The notes beneath the pieces were generated by a model. It was not told where the DNA came from, made no database searches, and saw only the letters and a list, made by a program, of their open reading frames with translations. Position numbers and translations under genes: made by a program. DNA of 64,000 nt from Nitrobacter vulgaris (GTDB taxonomy: Bacteria > Pseudomonadota > Alphaproteobacteria > Rhizobiales > Xanthobacteraceae): assembly GCF_031453995.1 (NCBI RefSeq), contig NZ_JAVDPZ010000002.1:1-64000 (forward strand), in the 5' to 3' direction. Positions 16,958 to 24,568 of the stretch are shown piece by piece; position 1 is the first letter of the stretch; the number at the start of each line of letters is the position of its first letter.

Positions 16958-17632
16958 ATGGACGGGAAGTGGATATCCTACCTTCGCGTAAGCACTGATC
17001 GGCAGGGCAAATCAGGTCTAGGGATTGAGGCGCAGCGGATGTCGGTCGCCGAATATCTCAACGGTGGCAATTGGAAGTTGGTTAAGGAGTTCGTGGAGGT
17101 CGAGAGCGGCAAGCGCATAAATCGCCCAATGCTTGCAGAGGCAATCAGGGCCTGCAGGGCCTATGGCGCTAAGCTGGTCATAGCCAAGCTGGACCGCCTC
17201 TCTCGTGATGCTCACTTTCTGCTAGGCTTGGAGAAGGCCGGAGTCGACTTTGTAGCGGCCGATATGCCGAACGCGAATCGGCTTACCGTCGGAATCATGG
17301 CAATGGTGGCCGAGGAAGAACGGCGGATGATCAGCAAGCGTACCAGGGATGCGTTGGCTGCTGCGAAAAGACGAGGCACGAAGCTGGGGGGCCACCGCGG
17401 TGTTGTACCGGGCAATAAGTGCCGTGCGCTCGCTACGGAGGCGCTAAAGGCGCGCGCTGGCTCGCGGGCTGCTGATCTCGCCCCTATAATTGACGACTTG
17501 CAGGCGGCGGGCAAAACGAGCCTTCGGGACATTGCGCAGGGATTGAACGATGCCGGCATTCCCACGGCTCGGGGGACCGGCAAGTGGTCAGCTGTCCAGG
17601 TCCAGCGCGTGCTGAATCGACTTGGAGCATAG
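16958..17632 (+). CDS. Serine recombinase (resolvase/invertase family)
   Basis: I chose ATG 16958, after GGAGG at 16949-16953, over the upstream TTG, giving 224 aa. The N-terminus WISYLRVSTDRQGKSGLGIEAQR has the catalytic serine (S12) and the conserved arginine; AKLDRLSRD and a long E helix (VAEEERRMISKRTRDALAAAKRRG) follow, then a C-terminal HTH-like part (TSLRDIAQGLNDAGIPTARGTGKWSAVQVQRVLNRL). This is a compact resolvase/invertase, shorter than large phage serine integrases. Its role here, resolving, inverting or regulating DNA, is unknown; the perfect inverted repeat directly upstream may be its site. It diverges from the McrB-like gene. Confidence 0.85.
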   Translation: MDGKWISYLRVSTDRQGKSGLGIEAQRMSVAEYLNGGNWKLVKEFVEVESGKRINRPMLAEAIRACRAYGAKLVIAKLDRLSRDAHFLLGLEKAGVDFVAADMPNANRLTVGIMAMVAEEERRMISKRTRDALAAAKRRGTKLGGHRGVVPGNKCRALATEALKARAGSRAADLAPIIDDLQAAGKTSLRDIAQGLNDAGIPTARGTGKWSAVQVQRVLNRLGA

Positions 17633-17666
17633 GCCCATCACATTTTGGTTGTGGAATTTTGACGTT

Positions 17667-17918
17667 CTAGCTTTCACGAATAAACGTCACTGTCCGCCGC
17701 AAGCGCTGCGGCTCGGCTGTATATCCCGCCATAATCCACGCTCGGCTGTGCGAGTGCGCCGTTTTCTTCGGGTCTTCGTTCGCCCACCATGCATCGTATG
17801 CGTATGCGGACGGTGGCAGTGACCGGCCAATCAGCATCTCGATTTCCGCAAATGACATCTGGAGAGACTGAGAAGCGTTTGCGGCCAGCTTATGCCTCAA
17901 TGGATCATAGACAGACAT
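17667..17918 (-). CDS. DUF7662-like small protein
   Basis: The 83-aa product has the pattern YDPLRHKL...SFAEIEMLIGRSLPPSAYAYDAWWANE...HSHSRAWIMAGYTAE, as remembered for a small family (DUF7662-type) found widely in bacteria and often as an orphan or near defence genes. The role is unknown. It faces the serine recombinase gene 34 bp away, convergently. The region before its start contains a short direct repeat (AGACAGACAT twice), and its ribosome-binding site is weak and distant. Confidence 0.6.
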   Translation of the reverse strand: MSVYDPLRHKLAANASQSLQMSFAEIEMLIGRSLPPSAYAYDAWWANEDPKKTAHSHSRAWIMAGYTAEPQRLRRTVTFIRES

Positions 17919-18062
17919 AGACAGACATCCCTTCGCCCTTTCCTCTGTTCAGGCGAGTATAGCAAACCTCCGCATTGATCAAAGATGGGAGCTTTAGTCG
18001 GGCCCACTGGATGAAGATCGCCAATACGCGACCTCATCATCCGATCGTCCACAGACAATTTT

Positions 18063-18092
18063 AAATGCATCCATTGCATTTGAATTGCAAAT
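18063..18092. promoter_or_regulatory. Candidate operator cluster upstream of the integration operon
   Basis: Two overlapping inverted repeats: AAATGCA-N5-TGCATTT (18063-18081) and ATTTG-N5-CAAAT (18078-18092), in an AT-rich stretch 40-70 bp before the HTH-protein start. A repressor or the adjacent HTH product may bind here. TATGAC at 18105-18110 could be a -10 element. Confidence 0.4.
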
Positions 18093-18131
18093 CAGTTTAT
18101 TTGCTATGACGGCACTTGAACGGGCTCGGTC

Positions 18132-18740
18132 ATGGCGATCACGCCGGCGGAATTGGTTGGGACGGTAGCTGTTGCGTTGGGCATCCCCTACGGAACAGTC
18201 AAAAATTACGACCGTCGGCTTATGGAAGCGGGTCTTCGTACAAAGAAGGGACATGGGCGCGGCAGCGCCTTGATGGGACCTGAGGACGCGGCGATACTGC
18301 TAGCGGCAATCGCTTCCTGCGACGAAATAGGACGCGCTGCCGACTGCGTCCGGACACTTTATGAACTGCCATTCGCTGGTAGGTCGAGCGACCACCCCCG
18401 AAATAAATTCGAGGACCTACCATTCCTGTGCAATGCTATCGGGCGCAAGGACAAAGAGGTAAACACATTCGGAAAAGCCCTAGTCGCTGTGATCCAGCAT
18501 CTTACTGAGAAGGCAGACACTAGGCATTACTTCGGGTTCGAGGTTTCGATCGCGGGCGGCGATCCTTACGCGGCTGATCTGATTATCACCACGCCAAAGA
18601 AAACAAGACGGATCGAGTTCTACCGCGCCGGTACGATTCAGAGCACGTTCGACGCCTTTCTTCGAATTAAGCGAGTAATTATTGGATCTGCCCTTGAGAT
18701 AATTGCCAACGCTTTAGCCGAGCGTGAAGGGGCGGCCTGA
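18132..18740 (+). CDS. Hypothetical protein with N-terminal HTH-like region, integration operon
   Basis: Unrecognised 202-aa protein. The N-terminus TPAELVGTVAVALGIPYGTVKNYDRRLMEAGLRTKKGHGRGS looks like a helix-turn-helix with a following wing, so a regulator of the island is plausible. The rest, with an EIGRAADCVRTLYELPF segment, matches nothing I know. Its stop overlaps the next ATG (TGATG at 18738-18742), which puts it in one operon with the excisionase-like protein and the integrase. Confidence 0.55.
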   Translation: MAITPAELVGTVAVALGIPYGTVKNYDRRLMEAGLRTKKGHGRGSALMGPEDAAILLAAIASCDEIGRAADCVRTLYELPFAGRSSDHPRNKFEDLPFLCNAIGRKDKEVNTFGKALVAVIQHLTEKADTRHYFGFEVSIAGGDPYAADLIITTPKKTRRIEFYRAGTIQSTFDAFLRIKRVIIGSALEIIANALAEREGAA

Positions 18741-18979
18741 TGTCCAGCGCAACTTTGCAGATCAATGTCATTCCTAAGCGGTTGCTGAACGAGGCTGAGG
18801 CAGCCCACCACTGTGGTCGCCCAGTGAAGCGCTTCAAAATGGAATGCCCCTGCCAAGCTGTCGTCTTCCCAAACGGCGATAGGCGCTACGATGTGCAGGA
18901 TCTCGATGGTTGGATCGACAGTCTCAAGGCTGGGGGTAAGATTGAAGCTGACGACATCTTGGCGAGGCTTGGTTCATGA
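18740..18979 (+). CDS. Excisionase/recombination-directionality-factor-like protein
   Basis: 79 aa. KRLLNEAEAAHHCGRPVKRFKMECPCQAVVFPNGDRRYDVQDLDGWIDSLK has the layout of small winged-HTH excisionases (helix, turn, helix, then a wing with RRYDVQDLDGWID). Small genes of this kind directly before a tyrosine recombinase usually direct excision. Its stop overlaps the integrase start by four bases (ATGA at 18976-18979). Confidence 0.65.
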   Translation: MSSATLQINVIPKRLLNEAEAAHHCGRPVKRFKMECPCQAVVFPNGDRRYDVQDLDGWIDSLKAGGKIEADDILARLGS

Positions 18980-20046
18980 CTCTAGTTCGGGTCAAGGGCT
19001 TCAAGATTTTTGACGACCGTCATGGTCGGAAGCGCTGCTACCATCGCAGGACCGGTTTAGCCGTTGATCTGGTAAAATGCCCATTCGGCTCCGCGGAGTT
19101 CATAGCGGAGTGCGCCCGCATCGCCGCACTAGTGAGCGCGACGGAGCCTAAGCCTGGGACGTTGGGCCTACTAATTGAAAGGTACCGCGCCAACGCTGCG
19201 TTTCTCGACCTCGCCCCGAGGACCAGGGCTGATTATCAGTCTGTGTTCGACTACCTGAAGCCGATTGCCGACACGCCTTTAATTAGGTTCGATCGGCCAC
19301 TGGTCGTGCGGATTCGCGATAAGGCAGCAGCGACAAAGGGGCGACGACAGGGCAACTACGTCAAGGCCGTGCTATCGCTGCTTTTCAACTGGGGCTGTGA
19401 ACGGGGCTACGTCGCCAGCAATCCTGCTACTGGGATTAAGGGCATTCGGCGCAAACGAGGACTGCCCGACGCGAACCCGCCCTGGAGCGATGAAGCTCGT
19501 CATATCGTTATGGACCGGCTGCCAGCCCATATGCGGGCGCCAATCGGATTGATGATGTTTACGGGGTTGGGTCCAAGGGACGCCTTGTCGCTGCCGAAAA
19601 GCTTTTACAGGGACGGGGAGATTGCGACTCGACGATCAAAAACGGGGGAGCCGGTGTTCTGGCAATGCCCGACAGATCTAGCTGCCGTTTTGGCATCGGC
19701 GCCCAAGCACGACGCGATCACCCTTTGCGCCAACTCGCGCGGTAGGCCTTGGACTGAAAGCGGCTTCAATTCGTCGTGGCAGAAATTCCAGCGTCAACTC
19801 AGGCGGGATGGCGTTCTCGGCGGTGGTCTGACGCTTTACGGCCTGAGGCACACCGTCGCCGTCATCCTCAGGGAGATGGGATACGACGAGCGGACAATCG
19901 CCGATGCCTTGGGTCAGGCCGAGCCGAAGATGGCTCTGCATTACGCGAAACTGGCGGATCTCAAGCCCAAGATGCGTGGCGTAGTGGCAAGTTTCGACGT
20001 CGAATTGAACAAACGGAAAACCAAAACAGTCAAACCGGGAAGCTGA
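18976..20046 (+). CDS. Tyrosine recombinase / integrase of the island
   Basis: 356 aa. A central core-binding helix bundle (residues about 65-160) is followed by the catalytic domain: the first Arg in MMFTGLGPRDALSL, the box TLYGLRHTVAVILREMGY (Arg-His; the usual first histidine is a tyrosine), and the nucleophile in MALHYAKLADL. This is an island-type integrase that uses tRNA genes. It ends 66 bp before the right att repeat and lies behind its excisionase-like partner. It is probably responsible for integration of the 7801-20161 segment into tRNA-Arg. Confidence 0.88.
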   Translation: MTLVRVKGFKIFDDRHGRKRCYHRRTGLAVDLVKCPFGSAEFIAECARIAALVSATEPKPGTLGLLIERYRANAAFLDLAPRTRADYQSVFDYLKPIADTPLIRFDRPLVVRIRDKAAATKGRRQGNYVKAVLSLLFNWGCERGYVASNPATGIKGIRRKRGLPDANPPWSDEARHIVMDRLPAHMRAPIGLMMFTGLGPRDALSLPKSFYRDGEIATRRSKTGEPVFWQCPTDLAAVLASAPKHDAITLCANSRGRPWTESGFNSSWQKFQRQLRRDGVLGGGLTLYGLRHTVAVILREMGYDERTIADALGQAEPKMALHYAKLADLKPKMRGVVASFDVELNKRKTKTVKPGS

Positions 20047-20112
20047 CAGTGTCAAACCACGCAACGCCAACTGAAAGGAACTTAAAAAAAATGAATCATA
20101 GCAGCCACTTAA

Positions 20113-20161
20113 GTGGCGCGCTCGGAGAGATTCGAACTCCCGACCCTCGGAATCGAAATCC
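20113..20161 (-). repeat. Right attachment repeat within tRNA-Arg
   Basis: Identical over 49 bases to 7801-7849. It is the 3' half of the intact tRNA-Arg gene, so this side carries the functional tRNA and the inferred crossover lies within these bases. Confidence 0.9.
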
Positions 20162-20190
20162 GATGCTCTATCCAGCTGAGCTACGAGCGC
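20114..20190 (-). tRNA. tRNA-Arg (anticodon TCG)
   Basis: On the minus strand, GCGCTCG pairs with CGAGCGC to form the acceptor stem. The D arm AGCTCAGCTGGATAGAGC is followed by the anticodon arm CGGA-TTTCGAT-TCCG with anticodon TCG, then GGGAGTTCGAATCTC as the T arm. The discriminator is G and CCA is encoded. This arm set supports a functional tRNA. It serves as the integration target of the island. Confidence 0.93.
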
Positions 20191-20516
20191 AGGCCTCCTT
20201 ATAGGAACTGCAGGGTCCGGATGTCACGCGATTTGGCGAGCCGTCCTTCTTCCGGGAGTATTCCAACGGCCGATCGTTGGATGAGTTAGGATTGCTCTGA
20301 CCGCGGTTCGCCCTATGCCGCTAAGCTATTGATTTTATTGAATCAATGTGTGGTAAAAAGGTGACGTCGCTCTAAAATCGTGTCAGCCAGCGGCTATCGT
20401 TGTTCCAATCGGGGAGGCTGTCGCTAATCTGGCCGCCATAACGTTGCGAATTTGCTCCATATTTCCACGGAGATGGAAGGGAGCTTCGCATCAAGTTAGT
20501 AGTTTTGGTGGGTGGC
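20191..20516. other. Intergenic gap of about 325 bp
   Basis: Upstream of tRNA-Arg on one side and of the TPR/beta-barrel gene on the other, so divergent promoters are expected. No other gene or repeat is seen; the AT-rich part around 20320-20360 is the likeliest promoter area. Confidence 0.35.
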
Positions 20517-21857
20517 GTGAAACTTATTCAGACCGCGAAAGTCGCGTTCGTCTTGTTTACGATGACTGCGTGCTGTTCGGGTGCCGCGGCCCAATCGACG
20601 ACGTCTCTCATTTCCGCAGCATCCGTGGTTCAGCAGGATTACGATGCGCTGTTCCAGCAGATGTATAAAAACCCTTCCGATTTGGAAGCCAGTTTCAAGT
20701 TCGCCGAGCAAGCCGTCAAACGCGGCGACTATGAAGCCGCTATCGGCGCCCTTGAACGGATGCTGTTCTTCAATCCGAATTTGCCGCGCGTTAAACTCGA
20801 ATTGGGCGTACTGTACTTCAAGCTCGGCTCATATGAACTGGCGCGCAGCTATTTTCAGGAGGCGATCAAGGCCGCCGACGCCCCTGATGACATTCGCGTC
20901 CAGGTCCGCGCCTATTTGACCGAGATCGACCGCCGGCTTGCGCGCTACGAATTCAGCGTATTTACCACCGCCGGCTTGCGGTACCAAACCAACGCTAACC
21001 TCGGCCCCTCAAGCCTGATGGTGCGCGCGCTGGGTCAGGATGCAATCCTCAACAGCGCGTACGGCAAGCGTCCGGACTGGAATATGTTCCAGACACTTAC
21101 AGCCAACTACGCCTATAAGATCGGCACGCGGGGAGACGCCATCGAAGCGAGCTTCCTAGGTATCAATTCGCGCCAATACAAACTCAACCAATTCAACCTT
21201 GGTCTGGTCGAGCTCGTGGTCGGCCCGCGCATCGCGATCGGACAGAACGCATCGTTCAAACTTTACGGCATCGGAGACCAGGCCTGGCTGGGCGACGCCA
21301 ATTATTTCTCGGCTGGCGGCGGCGGCGTTTCCGCGCGCACGCTGCTCGGCGATCGCGGCATTCTGGAGGCGTTCGTCGAGCAACGGCATCGTGATTTTTT
21401 GAATTCGTCCAACTTTCCGACAGCCGCCCAACAGACCGGAGACCTGCTATCGGCGGTGGTGACCTCGGACGTGGGCTTCGGGTCAGTGCACTGGACGACG
21501 CGTGTAGGTTTCGAACAAAATCGTGCTGTCTTCGATTATTACTCATACAAGCGCTATTCGATCGACATGGCTTCTCCTTATGGGTTTGTCTTGTCGGTGT
21601 TCGGCACGCCGCATCAGTTTGTATTCGCGCCGACGATCGGCTTCAGCTGGGCCAATTTTGATGCGCCTAACCCGATCGTCGATCCGTTTCAAATACGGAA
21701 CGACAAAGAGCAACGGTACGGTGCGATCTTCGATGCGCAAGTATACAAGAACGTGGGTTTGCGGACTCAAATTCTGTACACCAAGATCGACTCGTCGCTG
21801 CCGAATTATACAACCGACAACTTCTCGGTCTCGATCGGACCGGCCGCGCGGTTCTGA
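20517..21857 (+). CDS. TPR protein with C-terminal outer-membrane beta-barrel
   Basis: About 446 aa from GTG 20517; a TTG four codons earlier is an alternative. The N-terminal signal peptide MKLIQTAKVAFVLFTMTACC-type ends near AAAQS. TPR-like helices follow (LEASFKFAEQAVKRGDYEAAIGALERMLFFNP, VKLELGVLYFKLGSYELARSYFQEAIK, residues about 45-130). From about 145 onward the sequence alternates polar and aromatic residues in strands and ends in a C-terminal phenylalanine (AARF), which fits a porin-like barrel. Together this resembles DUF560/surface-lipoprotein-assembly-modifier proteins. It precedes a CHASE2 adenylate cyclase, an association common in this family. Function is not known. Confidence 0.7.
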   Translation: MKLIQTAKVAFVLFTMTACCSGAAAQSTTSLISAASVVQQDYDALFQQMYKNPSDLEASFKFAEQAVKRGDYEAAIGALERMLFFNPNLPRVKLELGVLYFKLGSYELARSYFQEAIKAADAPDDIRVQVRAYLTEIDRRLARYEFSVFTTAGLRYQTNANLGPSSLMVRALGQDAILNSAYGKRPDWNMFQTLTANYAYKIGTRGDAIEASFLGINSRQYKLNQFNLGLVELVVGPRIAIGQNASFKLYGIGDQAWLGDANYFSAGGGGVSARTLLGDRGILEAFVEQRHRDFLNSSNFPTAAQQTGDLLSAVVTSDVGFGSVHWTTRVGFEQNRAVFDYYSYKRYSIDMASPYGFVLSVFGTPHQFVFAPTIGFSWANFDAPNPIVDPFQIRNDKEQRYGAIFDAQVYKNVGLRTQILYTKIDSSLPNYTTDNFSVSIGPAARF

Positions 21858-22242
21858 GCCGGAGGTTTAACCCCGATACGTCTCGCGCCCAAGCCGCGCG
21901 GCACGAAGTCGACGGTGAACCGCCGAATTCGCCCGCGTTCTTCGCCGATGCATTAGGCGATTACCTATTAGCTGCATCCAATCAACTGCTATTTTTGTAC
22001 GCCAAACGGAATGGATTCCGCTAATGTGCCGGTAACATTTCGCGATGTCGTTGTGTCTCCACGGATTATCGAGCCGATCACAGAATCATTGAACCGGATT
22101 CAGACCCTTTGTCGTCGTCCCTTGATTGCGCCAATCTCAGCTTGCGCAGAAGGCCCGCAGAAACGGGCCGCAAGCCGACGGGCTTTTCAGACTGCATCGG
22201 CCATAATATTCGTCTGTTCGTATTTGAAGCCGAGACGGACCG
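21858..22242. other. Intergenic gap of 385 bp
   Basis: Between the TPR/beta-barrel gene and the cyclase, same direction. A GGCCCG-N6-CGGGCC hairpin at about 22152-22169 is followed by more GC but not by a T-run, so it is not called as a terminator. A promoter for the cyclase is expected but not identifiable. Confidence 0.35.
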
Positions 22243-24504
22243 ATGAAGGCTGCAACGCGTTTGCGCAGTACCTTGCGCGTGCGGACGATGTTAGCGTGGG
22301 CGCGTCTGCGCCGGCTGACGCGTAACAAGAATCTTCGCGCGGTCGGTGCAGCGATAGCGACCCTTGTGCTGCTTACTTCGCTGCGCGCTTATGATCCGCG
22401 TATCGTCACCGAATTGAAGGAGCGTACGTTCGATACCTATCAGCGGCTCAAACCGCGCGCCTATACCGATCTGCCGGTGCGGATCGTCGATATCGATGAA
22501 GCCTCGATCTCGGAATACGGCCAGTGGCCTTGGCCGCGGACACGTCTTGCGGCGCTGACCCGTCGGCTTGCCGATCTCGGTGCGGGCGTGATCGCCTACG
22601 ATGTCATTTTCTCCGAGCCGGATCGAACTACGCCGAGCCGGCTTGTCGACGATTTGCGGGATTCCGGCGCGCCAGATCTCGACCAAACCATGAAGCTGCT
22701 CGCGAACCTGCCTGACCACGATCAGGCGTTCGCCGATGCTATCGGCAAGACGGGGGTCGTACTCGGCTTTGCCGCCACCAGAGCCGCCAACGACAACCGC
22801 CCGCCCGGCCGGGCCGGGGTGGCCTTTGTCGGCGTCAATCCGACGAAGGTGCTTGCGCCCTTTCACGGCACGGTGTCGAGCCTGCCGATATTCAACGAAA
22901 AGGCGGCAGGTATCGGCGGCATCAATTTAAGTTCGCTCGATCGCGGCGGCATCGTCCGCCGGGTGCCTATGGTGTTTTCTGACGGCGTGAGCATCTACCC
23001 CAGCCTTGCGATTGAGGCGCTGCGGGTCGCTCAGAACCAGAAAAGCATTATCGTGCGAGGCACGGGAGCGAGCGGGGACAGTGACACGGGCCACGACGCG
23101 CTGATCGATATGCGGGTAGGCGCGTTCAAGTTGCCGTTAACGAGCAACGGCGAATCCCGGATCTATTTCAGTCGCGACCGGCCGCAGCGTTACGTGTCGG
23201 TGAAAGACATTCTTGATCCCGCTAAAGAGGCTACGGTGAAGCCGCTGATCGATGGCGCGATTGTCCTCGTCGGAGCATCGGCTGCGGGTTTGATGGATTC
23301 ACGCGCGACGCCTCTGGGCGGACCGGTTCCGGGCGTCGCCATCCAGGCGCAGTTGATCGAGCAGATCCTCGCGCAGGACTTCATCGAGCGTCCGGACTGG
23401 ACGAACGGACTGGAAATCGTCTTGACCGTATTGTTCGGCGCCTTGGTTGCCGGCCTGGTCCTGATGTTCGGCGCCCGGTTTTCGTTCTATGCCGGCGTGG
23501 TGGGATTTGTCGCGGGGCTTGCCGGATCGTGGATCGCTTTCTCGCAATTTCGCCTCTTGATTGATCCGATCTTCCCGTCGCTGGCGGCGCTGGCGGTCTA
23601 TATCGCCGTGGAGCGCGTGCTTCACGTTGCCTCCGATCGAGAGAAGAAGTTCGTACGGCAGGCCTTTGGTCAGTATCTCGCGCCGGAATTGCTGACCCAG
23701 CTTGAAAATTCACCGCAGGGGATGCGCCTCGGGGGGGAATCCCGCGATATTTCCGTGATGTTCATGGATGTGCGCGGTTTTACTCCGATCTCTGAAGCTC
23801 TGACCGCCACGGAGCTTGTCGATTTCATCAATACGCTGCTGGCGCCGCTGTCGGACGCGATACAGGATGAACTGGGGACAATCGACAAATACATCGGAGA
23901 TTCGATCATGGCATTCTGGAACGCGCCGGTCGACGTGTCCGATCATGCGACCCGGGCCTGCCGGGCCGCGCTCAAGATGCGTGCGGCGCTCGGCGCGCTC
24001 AACGACGCTGATGTCTTTGGATTCTCTGCGCGCGGCTTCGACGACTCGCGCGTCAAGATCGGGGTCGGCATCAATGCCGGACTGGCTTGCGTCGGCAACA
24101 TGGGATCGCAGAGACGATTTAATTATTCGGCTATGGGCGATGTTGTGAACGTGGCGGCACGAATCGAGTCGGCAAGCAAAGCGCTTAATGTGGATCTTCT
24201 GGTTTCGGAAGACGTGGCCCGACGAGTCAAAGGAATTGCGCTGCTCGAGGCGGGCGAGATCTTGTTGAAAGGCAAGTCACGGCCCACAAAAATTTATGCA
24301 ATCGCTGGCGACGATACGATGGCGGGATCGCCAGAGTTCGCCGAATTGAAGCGTCAGCACGGCGCGCTGCTGACCGCGATCAAAACAGGCGAGGGGCCTG
24401 AGGCGACAGTCGCCCTGGCCCGTTGTCAAGAGCTCGCCGGCGAGGACATGCAGGATTTCTATCACCGCTTGGCTGAACAGATCACATCGCTTCACGCAAC
24501 GTGA
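22243..24504 (+). CDS. Adenylate cyclase with CHASE2 sensor domain
   Basis: 753 aa. An N-terminal membrane helix (ATLVLLTSLRA) leads to a long periplasmic CHASE2 domain (VDIDEASISEYGQWPWPRTRLA and MDSRATPLGGPVPGVAIQA). Three hydrophobic segments follow (about 390-460). The C-terminal class III cyclase domain, about 500-690, has DISVMFMDVRGFT and GDSIMAFWNAP with metal-binding Asp and GINAGLACVGNMGSQRRFNYSAMGDVVNVAARIE. It probably turns an extracellular signal into cAMP at the inner membrane. The last bases overlap a palindromic repeat that separates it from the converging formaldehyde dehydrogenase gene. Confidence 0.9.
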   Translation: MKAATRLRSTLRVRTMLAWARLRRLTRNKNLRAVGAAIATLVLLTSLRAYDPRIVTELKERTFDTYQRLKPRAYTDLPVRIVDIDEASISEYGQWPWPRTRLAALTRRLADLGAGVIAYDVIFSEPDRTTPSRLVDDLRDSGAPDLDQTMKLLANLPDHDQAFADAIGKTGVVLGFAATRAANDNRPPGRAGVAFVGVNPTKVLAPFHGTVSSLPIFNEKAAGIGGINLSSLDRGGIVRRVPMVFSDGVSIYPSLAIEALRVAQNQKSIIVRGTGASGDSDTGHDALIDMRVGAFKLPLTSNGESRIYFSRDRPQRYVSVKDILDPAKEATVKPLIDGAIVLVGASAAGLMDSRATPLGGPVPGVAIQAQLIEQILAQDFIERPDWTNGLEIVLTVLFGALVAGLVLMFGARFSFYAGVVGFVAGLAGSWIAFSQFRLLIDPIFPSLAALAVYIAVERVLHVASDREKKFVRQAFGQYLAPELLTQLENSPQGMRLGGESRDISVMFMDVRGFTPISEALTATELVDFINTLLAPLSDAIQDELGTIDKYIGDSIMAFWNAPVDVSDHATRACRAALKMRAALGALNDADVFGFSARGFDDSRVKIGVGINAGLACVGNMGSQRRFNYSAMGDVVNVAARIESASKALNVDLLVSEDVARRVKGIALLEAGEILLKGKSRPTKIYAIAGDDTMAGSPEFAELKRQHGALLTAIKTGEGPEATVALARCQELAGEDMQDFYHRLAEQITSLHAT

Positions 24505-24568
24505 AGAAAACACGTCAGATCAAAATTATGGAGCCGCGCTTCTGATCTTGCCAGAAGCGGAAAGGCTC
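24501..24568. repeat. Palindromic dispersed repeat between convergent genes
   Basis: Contains GATCAAAATTATGGAGCC (24518-24535), identical to 31269-31286, and a hairpin GAGCC-GCGCTTCT-loop-AGAAGC-GGCTC. The first part, GTGAAGAAAACACGTC, resembles 48452-48465. It lies exactly between the stop codons of the cyclase and the dehydrogenase genes, so it may also end transcription in both directions. Confidence 0.75.

Larger units (their letters stand above)
7801..20161. mobile_element. Integrated genomic island at tRNA-Arg(TCG) carrying a restriction-modification locus
   Basis: A perfect 49-bp direct repeat (7801-7849 and 20113-20161) consists of the 3' half of the tRNA-Arg gene and bounds the segment. 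The right copy is part of an intact tRNA. A tyrosine recombinase gene ends 66 bp inside the right repeat and is preceded by an excisionase-like gene, the usual layout of tRNA-integrating islands. Contents in order: hypothetical protein, HTH-methyltransferase fusion, McrC-like and McrB-like genes, serine recombinase, DUF7662-like protein, HTH protein, excisionase-like protein, integrase. No conjugation genes are present, so transfer would need help. Confidence 0.88.

Noticed and set aside
22152..22190. Transcription terminator after the TPR/beta-barrel gene
   Set aside because: A GC hairpin is present but no T-run follows and it is 300 bp from the stop codon.
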